A stretch of 41,690 nt of DNA from Streptomyces roseochromogenus subsp. oscitans DS 12.976. GTDB lineage: Bacteria > Actinomycetota > Actinomycetes > Streptomycetales > Streptomycetaceae. The stretch is taken from NCBI RefSeq assembly GCF_000497445.1, contig NZ_CM002285.1:8151685-8193374 (forward strand), in the 5' to 3' direction. Below the pieces are notes generated by a model that saw nothing but the letters and a program-made list of their open reading frames with translations, made no database searches and was not told where the DNA came from. A program made the position numbers and the translations under genes. Of the stretch, positions 1 to 7,839 are shown one piece after another; within the stretch, counting starts at the first letter, position 1; each line of letters opens with the position of its first letter.

Positions 1-425
1 ACGGCGCCATGACCCTGCTGACCCGCTGGTGGGGGAGGGACGGCGGCGCCGACCCCTCCGACACCACCGTCGGGGCGTTCGCGGTGACCGCCCTGTGCCT
101 GCTGCCGTTCGCGCTGCACGCAGGCATGCTCCCGCACACCGCCCACCCCGCACGACTGCTGTGGCTGGTGCTGTACATCGCCGCCGTGCCCACGGCGCTC
201 GCGTACGCCCTGTACTTCGCCGGAGCGGCCGTCGTACGGTCCGCCACCGTCTCCGTGATCATGCTCCTGGAGCCGGTGACCGCGGCCATGCTCGCCGTCG
301 CCCTGCTCGGCGAGCGGCTGACGGCGACCACCGTGGCCGGCACCCTGCTTCTGCTCGGCGCGGTCGCGGGCCTCGCCGTGAGCGAGGCCCGCGGATCCGG
401 CCGCCGGGAGTCGATCCCGGTGTGA
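1..425 (+). CDS. EamA/DMT-family exporter, C-terminal part
   Basis: The frame is open from the first bases of the window, so the 5' end lies outside. About 140 residues are visible. They hold four hydrophobic segments (near visible residues 22-40, 48-68, 76-98 and 103-122), which fit the second half of a drug/metabolite transporter with an EamA domain. The motif '[17 protein letters not shown]' is typical of the end of the second EamA repeat. Proteins of this family export small metabolites across the cytoplasmic membrane; the substrate cannot be read from the sequence. The gene ends 24 bp before the convergent PPOX-fold gene. The ATG at position 9 is probably internal. Confidence 0.8.
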   Translation, partial: GAMTLLTRWWGRDGGADPSDTTVGAFAVTALCLLPFALHAGMLPHTAHPARLLWLVLYIAAVPTALAYALYFAGAAVVRSATVSVIMLLEPVTAAMLAVALLGERLTATTVAGTLLLLGAVAGLAVSEARGSGRRESIPV

Positions 426-448
426 CCGGCCAGCCCCCGGACCGGCGC

Positions 449-1129
449 CTACCGGGCCTTCAGGTAGTCCGGCAGCTCGATGCCGGGTGCCAGGTCGGCG
501 TTGGGGACCGGGGCGCCGTAGCCGCGCTGGACCGGGACGACGCCGGCCCAGTGCGGCAGGGCGAGGTCCTCCGGCTCGTCGTTGGCGCCGCCGGTGCGGA
601 GCTTGGCCGAGACCTCGTCCAGGTCCAGGCGGATCACCGCGGTGGCGGCCAGCTCCTTCTTGTTCGCGGGCCGGGAGTCGGCGGCGCGGCCCGGGACGAC
701 GTGGTCCACCAACGCGTCCAGGGCCGTCCGCTTCTCCTCCGGGTCGGTGACCTGGCGGGCGATGCCGTGCACCACCACGGAGCGGTAGTTGAGGGAGTGG
801 TGGAAGGCGGAACGGGCCAGCACCAGCCCGTCCAGGTGGGTGACCGTCAGGCACACCGGCAGGCCCGGGTCGGTCTCGCCGGTCATCCGCAGCGGACGGG
901 AACCGGTGGACCCGTGCACATAGAGCCGCTCGCCGACCCGGCCGTACAGCGTCGGCAGCACCACGGGGGCGCCGTCGCGGACGAAGCCGAGGTGGCAGAC
1001 GTACCCCTCGTCGAGTATCGCGTGCACCAGTTCCCTGTCGTACGACGCCCGGTCCGCGGCGCGCGTGGGCACGGTGCGGTCGGTCGGGGCATAGGCGGCG
1101 GCCTGGGTTTCCTCGGTCGTCCCCTGCAT
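449..1129 (-). CDS. Pyridoxamine 5'-phosphate oxidase-family (FMN split-barrel) protein
   Basis: The product is 226 aa of the flavin-nucleotide-binding split-barrel type. Motifs include 'YVCHLGFVRDGAPVVLPT' near residue 43 and 'HHSLNYRSVVVHG' near residue 110, both typical of this PPOX subfamily. The protein is cytoplasmic and probably binds FMN; its substrate is unknown. I chose the ATG at 1129 because GGAGGGAC lies just upstream, whereas the longer frame to 1204 has no ribosome site. The gene is divergent from a MocR-type PLP regulator across 84 bp. MocR regulators often control a divergent neighbour linked to vitamin B6, so this gene is the likely target. That link is inferred from family context. 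Confidence 0.85.
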   Translation of the reverse strand: MQGTTEETQAAAYAPTDRTVPTRAADRASYDRELVHAILDEGYVCHLGFVRDGAPVVLPTLYGRVGERLYVHGSTGSRPLRMTGETDPGLPVCLTVTHLDGLVLARSAFHHSLNYRSVVVHGIARQVTDPEEKRTALDALVDHVVPGRAADSRPANKKELAATAVIRLDLDEVSAKLRTGGANDEPEDLALPHWAGVVPVQRGYGAPVPNADLAPGIELPDYLKAR

Positions 1130-1213
1130 GGCGGTCCCTCCGTGGCGAGCAATGGCGATCTGAACAGCAGTGACAAACTGCAGCAGTGGCGATCTGGATT
1201 GCACTAGTGCATA
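1130..1213. promoter_or_regulatory. Shared PPOX/MocR control region with repeats
   Basis: This divergent intergenic region holds two direct repeats of TGGCGATCTG (1153-1162 and 1187-1196, 34 bp apart) and two of CAGCAGTG (1165-1172 and 1181-1188). A perfect 12-bp palindrome TGCACTAGTGCA lies at 1200-1211, with a related TTGTGCTAG inside the MocR start at 1221-1229. TTGTCA (minus strand, 1176-1171) is a possible -35 box for the PPOX gene. Direct repeats are the usual operator type of MocR proteins. Confidence 0.5.
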
Positions 1214-2554
1214 ATGTCCTTTGTGCTAGGAGAGTATCCCATCGAAGGGCGTGGCGCAGCGGAGATCGCGGCCAGCGTGGAGCGCGCGGTCGGCACCGGT
1301 GAGCTGGTGCCGGGCCAAACCCTGCCTCCCATGCGGGAGTTGGCGACCCGGCTGGGCGTGAATCCCAACACCGTCGCGGCCGCGTATCGCACCCTGCGCG
1401 AGCGCGGGGTGATCGAGACCGCCGGCCGCCGGGGCAGCCGGGTCCGGCCCAAGCCGGCCACCACCGGGCGCGAGGAACTGCGCGTGGAGGTCCCGGCAGG
1501 CGGCCGCGACCTGGCCTCCGGCAACCCGGACCCGGCCCTGCTGCCCCGCCTGGCGCCGGCCCTCACCGCGGCGGCGAAGGAGGGCGACCGGCGGCCCGTC
1601 CGCTACGGCGACGACCCCGTCGACGCGGACCTCGCCCGCCTCGCCCGCGCCGAACTCGACGCCGACGGCGTCCCCGCGGGCCCGCTGACCGTGACGTCGG
1701 GCTCCCTCGACGCCATCGAGCGCGTCCTGTCCGCCCACCTCAGGCCGGGCGACGTGGTCGCCGTCGAGGACCCCGGCTGGGGCAGCGTCCTCGACCTGGT
1801 CCCCGCGCTGGGGCTGCGCGCGCTCCCGGTGGGCCTGGACGACGACGGCCCGCGCGCCGACGACCTGCGCCGCGCCCTGGAGTCCGGCGCCCGCGCCTTC
1901 ATCGTCACCGACCGCGCACAGAACCCGACCGGCGCCTGTGTGACCGCCACACGCGCGCGTGCCCTGCGCGCGGTCCTGCGCGACCACCCGCAGACCCTGC
2001 TGATCGAGGACGACCACGGCCACGGCATCGTGGACCTCCCGCTGCACCCCCTCGCGGGCGTCACCCACCACTGGGCCGTCGTCCGCTCCGCCTCCAAGGC
2101 CTACGGCCCCGACCTGCGCGTGGCCGTAGTGGCCGGCGACCCCGTCACCGTCGACCGGGTACGCGGCCGTCAGCGCCTGGGCCCCGGCTGGGTGAGCCTG
2201 CTGCTGCAGCGGGCCGTGGTCCGGCTCTGGACGCAGGGCGCAGTGGACCGGGTGGCGGTGGCCCGGGCGTACGCCGCCCGCAGGGACGCACTGGTCGACG
2301 CGCTGGCGGACCGCGGAGTCGCCGCCCACGGCCGTAGCGGCATGAACGTATGGGTGCCGGTCCCCGACGAGACCGGCGCCGTTGCCCGCCTCCTCCAAGC
2401 GGGCTGGGCGGTCGCCCCGGGCGCCCGCTACCGCCTGAACAGCCGGCAGGCGATCCGCATCACGATCTCGACGCTCACGCAGGAGGACATCGCCCCCTTG
2501 GCGGAGGCGGTGTCAGCAGCGGTACGACCGTCTCCGGCCCGCGTCTATGGCTGA
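1214..2554 (+). CDS. MocR-type regulator: GntR winged helix fused to class I aminotransferase fold
   Basis: The product is 446 aa. Residues about 10-75 form a GntR-type winged helix ('MRELATRLGVNPNTVAAAYRTL'). Residues about 95-435 form a fold-type I aminotransferase domain. The Schiff-base lysine is K295 in 'SASKAYGPDLR', and 'DRAQNPTG' and 'IEDDHGHG' match PLP-site motifs. Proteins of this family sense PLP or a related ligand and control a neighbouring gene. No ribosome site is visible before the ATG at 1214, and a palindrome ends 2 bp upstream of it, so autoregulation is likely. The 3' end faces an EamA gene across a hairpin-forming repeat. Confidence 0.9.
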   Translation: MSFVLGEYPIEGRGAAEIAASVERAVGTGELVPGQTLPPMRELATRLGVNPNTVAAAYRTLRERGVIETAGRRGSRVRPKPATTGREELRVEVPAGGRDLASGNPDPALLPRLAPALTAAAKEGDRRPVRYGDDPVDADLARLARAELDADGVPAGPLTVTSGSLDAIERVLSAHLRPGDVVAVEDPGWGSVLDLVPALGLRALPVGLDDDGPRADDLRRALESGARAFIVTDRAQNPTGACVTATRARALRAVLRDHPQTLLIEDDHGHGIVDLPLHPLAGVTHHWAVVRSASKAYGPDLRVAVVAGDPVTVDRVRGRQRLGPGWVSLLLQRAVVRLWTQGAVDRVAVARAYAARRDALVDALADRGVAAHGRSGMNVWVPVPDETGAVARLLQAGWAVAPGARYRLNSRQAIRITISTLTQEDIAPLAEAVSAAVRPSPARVYG

Positions 2555-2568
2555 CGGCGAGCTGTGAA

Positions 2569-2633
2569 GGGGCGCGGCGAACTGCGCGACAAGCCACAAC
2601 GGACCCGCACTCGCGAACGAAACCCCGCGCCCC
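2569..2633. terminator. Dispersed repeat copy A acting as a bidirectional hairpin
   Basis: The stretch 2569-2609 is a copy of the GC-rich repeat family described under 12117. Its first nine bases GGGGCGCGG (2569-2577) pair with CCGCGCCCC at 2625-2633 and close a long hairpin. It sits between two convergent genes that end at 2554 and 2641, so a role as shared terminator is plausible. There is no T run. Confidence 0.5.
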
Positions 2634-2640
2634 CTCCCGA

Positions 2641-3576
2641 TCAGGCACCCTTTCGCCGCACCTGAGTAAGCGCGGCCCCCGCCAGCACGATCACCGCCCC
2701 CACCGGGGTGGTCCACCGCAACGACTCCCCAAGAATCGCGACGCCCGCTGCCGTGGCGATGACCGGAATGAAGTACGTGACCATCTGCGCGGTCGTAGGC
2801 CCGACTTCAGCGACCAACCCGTACTGGATCAGCACAGCCAACCCCGTGCCGAGCGCACCCAGCGCGGCGATCGCCAGCAGCGGAACGAGCGAGAAATGCG
2901 CGGGGAAGCTGGTGAACAACGGTGTCACAACAGCTAGTTGAACCGTCGCCAACAGCAACTGGGCCCCCGTCATCGACAGATGGGAGTTGCCCGTTCCTGC
3001 GAGCGTCCGCCGGACGTAGATCCAGCCCACCGGGTAGCTCAGCGAAGCCAGCAGGGCCATCGCCGTACCCGTGGCATCCAGCCCATGGAAGCCCTGCCAG
3101 GCTCCCAGCACAGTCAGCACACCCAAGAAGCCCAGCCCCAGCCCGGCCACGCGGACCCTGGTCGGCCGGTCCTCGGACAGGGCTACCAGCGACAGGGCCA
3201 TGCCCCACAGTGGCGACGTCGCGTTGCAGATGCCGGCCAGCGTGGACGGGATCGTCAGCTCGGAGTAGGCGAAGAGGGAGAACGGCAGGGCGTTGAGGAA
3301 GAACGCGGCGAGCGCCATATGACCCCACAGCCGGGCCCCGCGCGGCAGCTTCTCGCGCTTGACCGCCATCGCGGCCGCCAGTACCGCCGTACCGAACACG
3401 AGCCGCCCGAGGGTGACCTGGAAGGGCGCGTATCCTCCCGTCCCGACCTTGATCAGCAGGAAGCTGAAGCCCCAGATCAGGGACAGGACGCCGAAGCGGA
3501 TCCGCCAGCCGAGGCGGGCGCGGGGACGGGCGGGGGCGGGGGACTGGGTTCGAGTCGCGGTGACCGTGCTGCTCAT
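2641..3576 (-). CDS. EamA/DMT-family transporter
   Basis: The product is 311 aa with about ten hydrophobic segments arranged as two EamA repeats, after a short basic proline-rich N-terminus. 'FGVLSLIWGFSFLLIKVG' is the typical first helix. The gene encodes a probable metabolite or amino-acid exporter in the cytoplasmic membrane; the substrate is unknown. The ATG at 3576 follows GTTGAGG; the longer frame to 3612 has no better signal. It is divergent from a LysR regulator 73 bp away, the classic pairing of an exporter with its activator. Control by that LysR protein is inferred. Confidence 0.87.
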   Translation of the reverse strand: MSSTVTATRTQSPAPARPRARLGWRIRFGVLSLIWGFSFLLIKVGTGGYAPFQVTLGRLVFGTAVLAAAMAVKREKLPRGARLWGHMALAAFFLNALPFSLFAYSELTIPSTLAGICNATSPLWGMALSLVALSEDRPTRVRVAGLGLGFLGVLTVLGAWQGFHGLDATGTAMALLASLSYPVGWIYVRRTLAGTGNSHLSMTGAQLLLATVQLAVVTPLFTSFPAHFSLVPLLAIAALGALGTGLAVLIQYGLVAEVGPTTAQMVTYFIPVIATAAGVAILGESLRWTTPVGAVIVLAGAALTQVRRKGA

Positions 3577-3616
3577 GGCCTCAACGATGCTGCAGGCAAC
3601 CTCGTAGCACAATCGA

Positions 3617-3649
3617 GATTTCTCACCTGGTACCTCTTAGAATCGCTAC
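3617..3649 (+). promoter_or_regulatory. Promoter and dyad of the LysR gene, probably leaderless
   Basis: TAGAAT at 3638-3643 fits a -10 box and ends six bases before the ATG at 3650, so transcription should begin at the start codon. No ribosome site is present. An imperfect dyad, GATT at 3617-3620 with AATC at 3641-3644 centred on GGTACC, overlaps this -10 box and may be the LysR autoregulatory site. Confidence 0.5.
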
Positions 3650-4552
3650 ATGTTGAACTTGGAGCGCCTGCGCACCCTCGACGCCCTCGCCCGGCACGGC
3701 TCGGTCAGCGCGGCCGCGGACGCGCTGCACGTCACCACGTCCGCCGTCTCGCAGCAGCTGGGCAAGCTGGAGCGTGAGATCGGCCAGCAGCTCCTCGCCA
3801 AGCACGGCCGGGGGGTGCGGCTCACGGACGCCGGGCGGCTGCTGTCGGAGCACGCGGCACGCATCCTGTCGCACGTCGAACTCGCCGAGTCCGATCTGGA
3901 GGCGCACCGCGGTCAGGTCGTCGGCGAACTGCGGCTGTCGGCGTTCCCGACCGCCGCCCGCGGGCTCTTCCCGGCCGCGCTCGGCGCGCTGCGGTCCGAG
4001 CACCCCGGGTTGCGGGTGCGCTCCAGCGAGCTGGAGCCGGAGCAGGGTATGGCCGGTGTCGTCCGCGGCGACCTGGATCTCGCGGTGGTGCTGGACTGGT
4101 ACAACAAGCCGATGCCCGTGCCCGATGGCCTGGTCAAGGCGCCCCTGCTGGACGATCCGGCCGATGTCGCCATGCCGGTCGGGCACCGGCTCGCCGGCCG
4201 GGACGAGGTCGACCTCACCGAGTTCGCCGAGGACGAGTGGATCACCTGGGGCGAGGGCGAGTTCTGCCACGAGTGGCTGATGTTCACCCTGCGCTCCAAG
4301 GGCGTCGAGCCGATCGTGGGCCACCGTGCCGGCGAGACCCACACCCAACTCGGCCTGGTCGCCTCCGGGTTGGGCGTGTGCATCGCGCCACTGCTGGGCC
4401 GGCACCCGGTTCCGGACGGTGTGGTCCTCGTGCCGCTCAAGCAGCGGGTGCGCCGGCACGTCTACGTGATCTGGCGGGCCGACGCCGACCGCCGCCCCTC
4501 GATCCGCGCCGCGTTCGAGGCCCTGCGCGGCGCGGCGGGGAAGATCGGCTGA
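3650..4552 (+). CDS. LysR-family transcriptional regulator
   Basis: The product is 300 aa, the usual family length. Residues 1-60 form the N-terminal winged helix ('RTLDALARHGSVSAAADALHVTTSAVSQQLGKLE'-type, shown here only in part: 'HGSVSAAADALHV'). Residues about 90-295 form the two-lobed effector-binding domain. LysR proteins act as tetramers and usually regulate a divergent gene in response to a small molecule; here that gene is the EamA exporter at 2641-3576. The start at 3650 is leaderless by inspection. The effector is unknown. Confidence 0.9.
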   Translation: MLNLERLRTLDALARHGSVSAAADALHVTTSAVSQQLGKLEREIGQQLLAKHGRGVRLTDAGRLLSEHAARILSHVELAESDLEAHRGQVVGELRLSAFPTAARGLFPAALGALRSEHPGLRVRSSELEPEQGMAGVVRGDLDLAVVLDWYNKPMPVPDGLVKAPLLDDPADVAMPVGHRLAGRDEVDLTEFAEDEWITWGEGEFCHEWLMFTLRSKGVEPIVGHRAGETHTQLGLVASGLGVCIAPLLGRHPVPDGVVLVPLKQRVRRHVYVIWRADADRRPSIRAAFEALRGAAGKIG

Positions 4553-4663
4553 GCCTGTCGGGGGACCGTCCAGCAGATCAGGTCGCAGGACATCGACGAC
4601 ACCTCATGGGCGCAGCCGGGCGTACCGGCCCCCGCGTCCGCGACAGGATCCGCCGGACGGGCC

Positions 4664-5134
4664 CTAGGCTCCGCCGAGCTTCCGGAAGTCCCAGGAGACG
4701 ATCTTCTCCGGGGTCAGCCGGGCCCAGGCGTGGCGGCCGTCGTGCGGCATCTCGTCCAGGCCGAAGTTCTTCCGGGCGAACAGCGTCTCGGCCGTGTCGA
4801 GTTCGGCGCACAGCTCCCCGGTGCGCGGCGCCTCGCCCACGAACTCCACCCGGCCGGACAGCTCGACCCCGCGCAACTGGTCGTACTCCTCGCCCGAGTC
4901 GACCACCACGGCCACCCGTGGATCGCGGCACAGCTGGGCCCAACGCCTGCTGCGCACCACCGAGTACAGCCACAGCGAGGTGCCGTCCCAGGCGAACCAC
5001 AGGGCGCTGACATGCGGAGTGCCGTCCGCCGAGACGGTCGCGACCCGGCAGGTGCGCTGACTGGTGAGGAACTCGTCCAGCTCGCCGGGCGTCATCATGA
5101 TCTTCCGGCCCCGGCGCTGCTGAGTGACGGTCAT
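4664..5134 (-). CDS. PPOX-class (F420- or FMN-dependent) split-barrel enzyme
   Basis: The product is 156 aa. 'CRVATVSADGTPHVSALWFAWD' (near residue 28) and 'VVVDSGEEYDQLRGVELSGRVEF' fit the PPOX-class flavin/deazaflavin reductase superfamily, whose actinobacterial members often use coenzyme F420. The cofactor is not certain from sequence. The start at 5134 has GGGAGAAGAGGGGG upstream; an internal ATG pair at residues 13-14 is less well placed. The gene converges with the LysR gene (112 bp apart) and diverges from the isochorismatase-fold gene at 5315. Confidence 0.82.
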   Translation of the reverse strand: MTVTQQRRGRKIMMTPGELDEFLTSQRTCRVATVSADGTPHVSALWFAWDGTSLWLYSVVRSRRWAQLCRDPRVAVVVDSGEEYDQLRGVELSGRVEFVGEAPRTGELCAELDTAETLFARKNFGLDEMPHDGRHAWARLTPEKIVSWDFRKLGGA

Positions 5135-5188
5135 GCGGCCCCCTCTTCTCCCACGTCGTGCCAGAGAACTATCGTGTCCTGGCGATCC

Positions 5189-5308
5189 TCTGACAACACG
5201 TCAGAAAAGAGAACGGGTCGTCTTGAGATGGCTCGTCTTCAAGGGGATCGTCGTTCATCTGGTCGTCTTCCGCCGGGTCGTCTCTCCGTCGGGTCGTCTT
5301 CAAGGGGG
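5189..5308 (+). promoter_or_regulatory. Dyad and degenerate GGTCGTCTT repeats upstream of the isochorismatase-like gene
   Basis: A perfect dyad TCTGAC-AACAC-GTCAGA lies at 5189-5205. From 5214 to 5308 the motif GGTCGTCTT, or a close variant, recurs about six times, including two copies of TCGTCTTCAAGGGG at 5233-5246 and 5294-5307. The last copy supplies the AAGGGGG ribosome site of the gene at 5315. The dyad may be an operator; the repeats may be simple slippage. Confidence 0.4.
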
Positions 5309-5314
5309 CGCGCC

Positions 5315-5959
5315 ATGCCGTCGTACGAACAGCTCAGCGAACTCCTCGAACCGGTCAGCACCGTGCTGCTCACCGTGGAGTGCCAGCAGGGGGTCGTCGG
5401 CCCGGACAGCGCCTTGCCCGAACTCGCCCGCGAGGCCCGCTCCTCCGGTGCGCTGCGCAATGTGGCCCGGCTGGTCGCCGCCGCGCACGAGACCGGCGTC
5501 CAGGTCGTCCACGCGATCGCCGAGCGCCGTCCGGACGGCCGGGGCGCGAACCGCAACGCCCGGCTGTTCCGGGCCGCGGAACGGCTCCCCGTGCTGCAGC
5601 TGAGCGGTAGTACGGCGGTGCGCGTCGCACCACCGATCGAGGTCGCCGAGGAGGACTTCGTCGTACGCCGGCTGCACGGGCTTTCCCCGATCCACGGCAC
5701 CGAAGTCGACGCCCTGCTGCGCAACCTCGGCTGCCGCACGCTGATCGTCACCGGTGTCTCCGCCAACGTGGCGATACCCAACGCGGTGTTCGACGCGGTC
5801 AACCTCGGTTATACGGCCGTCGTCCCGGCAGACGCCGTCGCAGGGGTGCCCGCCGACTACACCTCCGCGATGATCCGGCACACCCTCGCGCTGGTCGCCA
5901 CGGTCGCGGCCACCGACGAGGTGCTCGGCTGTCTCAAACGGCCGCGCCGGCGCGGTTGA
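5315..5959 (+). CDS. Isochorismatase-fold protein with altered catalytic triad
   Basis: The product is 214 aa, normal for the isochorismatase/cysteine-hydrolase superfamily. The start ATG at 5315 follows AAGGGGG; the open frame further upstream is not coding. The fold's core strands are clear ('VLLTVECQQGVVG', 'CRTLIVTGVSANVAIPNAVFDAVNLGY'). The usual Asp-Lys-Cys triad is not. The first Asp is Glu (E22), the nucleophile Cys position is Ala (A153), and the Lys position near 'RRLHGLSPIHG' is not Lys. The protein may use other chemistry or be a non-enzymatic binder. It converges with the Rieske gene, seven bases apart. Confidence 0.8.
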   Translation: MPSYEQLSELLEPVSTVLLTVECQQGVVGPDSALPELAREARSSGALRNVARLVAAAHETGVQVVHAIAERRPDGRGANRNARLFRAAERLPVLQLSGSTAVRVAPPIEVAEEDFVVRRLHGLSPIHGTEVDALLRNLGCRTLIVTGVSANVAIPNAVFDAVNLGYTAVVPADAVAGVPADYTSAMIRHTLALVATVAATDEVLGCLKRPRRRG

Positions 5960-5965
5960 TGCGGC

Positions 5966-6439
5966 TCAGGCCAGCTTGATGTCCTCGCCGGAGACGGTGA
6001 TCTTCTCGGCGGGCAGCGGCTGGGTCGCGGGCCCCTGCTTCACACTGCCGTCCGCGATGGAGAAGTGGCTGTTGTGACACGGGCAGACGATCGCGCCGCC
6101 CGTCACGCTGCCCACCGCGCACCCCTGGTGGGTGCACTTGGCCGAGAACGCCTTGAACGTGCCCGCCGTCGGCTGGGTGACGACCACACCCTGGTCCTTG
6201 AAGATCCTGCCGCCGCCCTCGGGGATGTCAGAGGTCTTGGCGAGCGCGGTGCCGCCTGCGGAACCGCCGCCCGCGCCCCCGGTCGTGCCGGAGGAACCGG
6301 AACCGGTGTTGACCTTGTCGGACGAGTTGTCGCTGGAGCCGCAGGCGGTCAGTGCGGCGGCGAGCCCAGCCGCTCCGGCCGCCGCCACGACGGTACGGCG
6401 GGCCGGTCCCGCAGCGTGCTGGGACGATGCGCTGGTCAT
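5966..6439 (-). CDS. Rieske [2Fe-2S] lipoprotein
   Basis: The product is 157 aa. The N-terminus has twin arginines ('ARRTVVAAAG') and a lipobox 'LTAC' near residue 33, so it is probably exported by Tat and lipid-anchored outside the membrane. A serine/glycine-rich linker (about 34-66) leads to a Rieske domain with the cluster ligands 'CTHQGC' and 'CPCHNSHF'. It is too short to be the Rieske subunit of a bc complex and has no oxygenase partner nearby, so its electron partner is unknown. GGAAGGGAA precedes the ATG at 6439. Confidence 0.9.
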   Translation of the reverse strand: MTSASSQHAAGPARRTVVAAAGAAGLAAALTACGSSDNSSDKVNTGSGSSGTTGGAGGGSAGGTALAKTSDIPEGGGRIFKDQGVVVTQPTAGTFKAFSAKCTHQGCAVGSVTGGAIVCPCHNSHFSIADGSVKQGPATQPLPAEKITVSGEDIKLA

Positions 6440-6604
6440 GTGGGGTTCCCTTCCACGGAGCTTCTCGTGATCCGTCCAGGGGTACGGCGCCGGGGCGCGA
6501 CCCGTTCAGACGGGCACCCAGATCCTGGCCGCCGGGACATGAGACGGCCGTAAGCCACAGCTGTCGGACTGCTGTCGGCCCATCCCGCCGGGCCCCCGGC
6601 CGTG

Positions 6605-6622
6605 CCCCAGTAACCTGGGGCG
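6605..6622 (+). promoter_or_regulatory. Dyad over the -10 box of the HipA-like gene
   Basis: CCCCAG-TAAC-CTGGGG (6605-6620) is a 16-bp inverted repeat. It contains TAACCT (6611-6616), a good -10 box that ends six bases before the ATG at 6623. There is no ribosome site, so the transcript is probably leaderless. A repressor bound here would block the promoter directly. Confidence 0.5.
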
Positions 6623-7387
6623 ATGCTCAAGGAAGTCACCGCGACCCGCTACATCACGCCGCTGCGTGAGGGCGGCTCGCTGCCGGGGCTCGTCGAGGCC
6701 GACGACTTCGGGACCTACGTCATCAAGTTCACCGGCGCCGGACAGGGCCGCAAGACCCTGGTCGCCGAGGTGGTGTGCGGCGAACTCGCCCGCCGCCTCG
6801 GATTCCGGATGCCCCGGCTGGTCACCCTCCACCTGGACCCGGTCCTCGGACTCGGCGAGCCCGAGCAGCAGGTGCAGGACCTGCTGCGGTCCAGCGGCGG
6901 CACCAACCTCGGCATGGACTTCCTCTCCGGCGCCCTCGGCTACGACCCGCTCGCCTTCCCGGTGCGCCCCGAGGAGGCCGGCCGGATCGTCTGGTTCGAC
7001 GCGCTGATCAACAATGTCGACCGCTCCTGGCGCAACCCCAACCTCCTGGTGCACCGCGGCGAGTTGTGGCTCATCGACCACGGCGCCACGATGATCTGGC
7101 ACCACAACTGGCCCTCCGCCGAGGCCTCTGCGGCCCGTCCCTACGACGCCTCCGACCACGCCCTCGCCCGCTTCGCCCCGGACGTCACCGCCGCCGCGGC
7201 CGAGCTGGCACCGCGGGTCACCGAGGACCTGCTCGCCGAGGTCACCGCCGAGATCCCCGACGCCTGGCTCGCCGACGAGCCCGGCTTCGACACCCCGGAC
7301 GACCTGCGCCGGGCCTACGCACGACCGCTGCTCGTGCGGGCGGCCGTCATCGCCGAGCGCATCACCGGCATCGAGGAGGGCAAGTGA
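6623..7387 (+). CDS. HipA-family kinase-like protein
   Basis: The product is 254 aa, much shorter than E. coli HipA (about 440 aa), so the HipA N-terminal subdomain is missing. Kinase-like motifs are present: 'TYVIKFTGAGQG' near residue 31 (nucleotide-binding lysine strand), 'NNVDRSWRNPNLL' near residue 130 (catalytic Asp/Asn loop) and 'LWLIDHGATM' near residue 149 (metal-binding Asp). HipA proteins are Ser/Thr kinases; HipA itself phosphorylates glutamyl-tRNA synthetase. No HipB-type helix-turn-helix gene lies beside it. The stop overlaps the start of the DUF3037 gene by four bases, implying translational coupling. The target is unknown. Confidence 0.82.
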   Translation: MLKEVTATRYITPLREGGSLPGLVEADDFGTYVIKFTGAGQGRKTLVAEVVCGELARRLGFRMPRLVTLHLDPVLGLGEPEQQVQDLLRSSGGTNLGMDFLSGALGYDPLAFPVRPEEAGRIVWFDALINNVDRSWRNPNLLVHRGELWLIDHGATMIWHHNWPSAEASAARPYDASDHALARFAPDVTAAAAELAPRVTEDLLAEVTAEIPDAWLADEPGFDTPDDLRRAYARPLLVRAAVIAERITGIEEGK

Positions 7388-7833
7388 GCGGGACCCACAT
7401 CCACATGGCCGGCCATGTCGTCGAGCGGCACATCACCCGGGCGGGCCAGGGCGGCGGCCGGGACGTGTTCGAGTACGCGCTGCTGCGGGTCGTACCGCGC
7501 GTCGAGCGCGGCGAGTGCATCAACGCGGGCGTCGTCGTCTACTGCCGCGCCCAGGCCTACGTCGGTGCCCGCACCCATCTCGACGAGGCCCGGCTGCTCG
7601 CCCTCGATCCGGAGGCCGACGTGGCCGGGGTACGGGCCGCGCTCGGTGCGATCGAGCGGCACTGCGCGGGCGGAGAGGAGGCCGGACAGGCGGCCCGGGA
7701 CGACGCCGGGCGGCGCTACCGCTGGGTGATCGCACCCCGCTCCACCGTCGTCCAGCCCGGACCCGTGCACACCGGACTGACCACTGACCCGGCGGCCGAA
7801 ACAGAACGTCTGCTGGACCTCCTGGTGAGGTAA
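7384..7833 (+). CDS. DUF3037-family protein, partner of the HipA-like kinase
   Basis: The product is 149 aa from a GTG at 7384 that overlaps the stop of the kinase gene (GTGA). GGAGG lies four bases upstream, inside the kinase gene. An ATG at 7405 is a weaker alternative. The core 'EYALLRVVPRVERGECINAGVVVYC' near residue 30 is the hallmark of DUF3037. 'YRWVIAPRSTVVQPGPVHTG' near residue 112 and a C-terminal 'ERLLDLLVR' are also typical. The function is not known. Overlap with a HipA-like gene suggests a two-protein unit, perhaps kinase plus regulator or substrate adaptor; this is inference. Confidence 0.8.
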   Translation: MSGTHIHMAGHVVERHITRAGQGGGRDVFEYALLRVVPRVERGECINAGVVVYCRAQAYVGARTHLDEARLLALDPEADVAGVRAALGAIERHCAGGEEAGQAARDDAGRRYRWVIAPRSTVVQPGPVHTGLTTDPAAETERLLDLLVR

Positions 7834-7839
7834 TGGATC

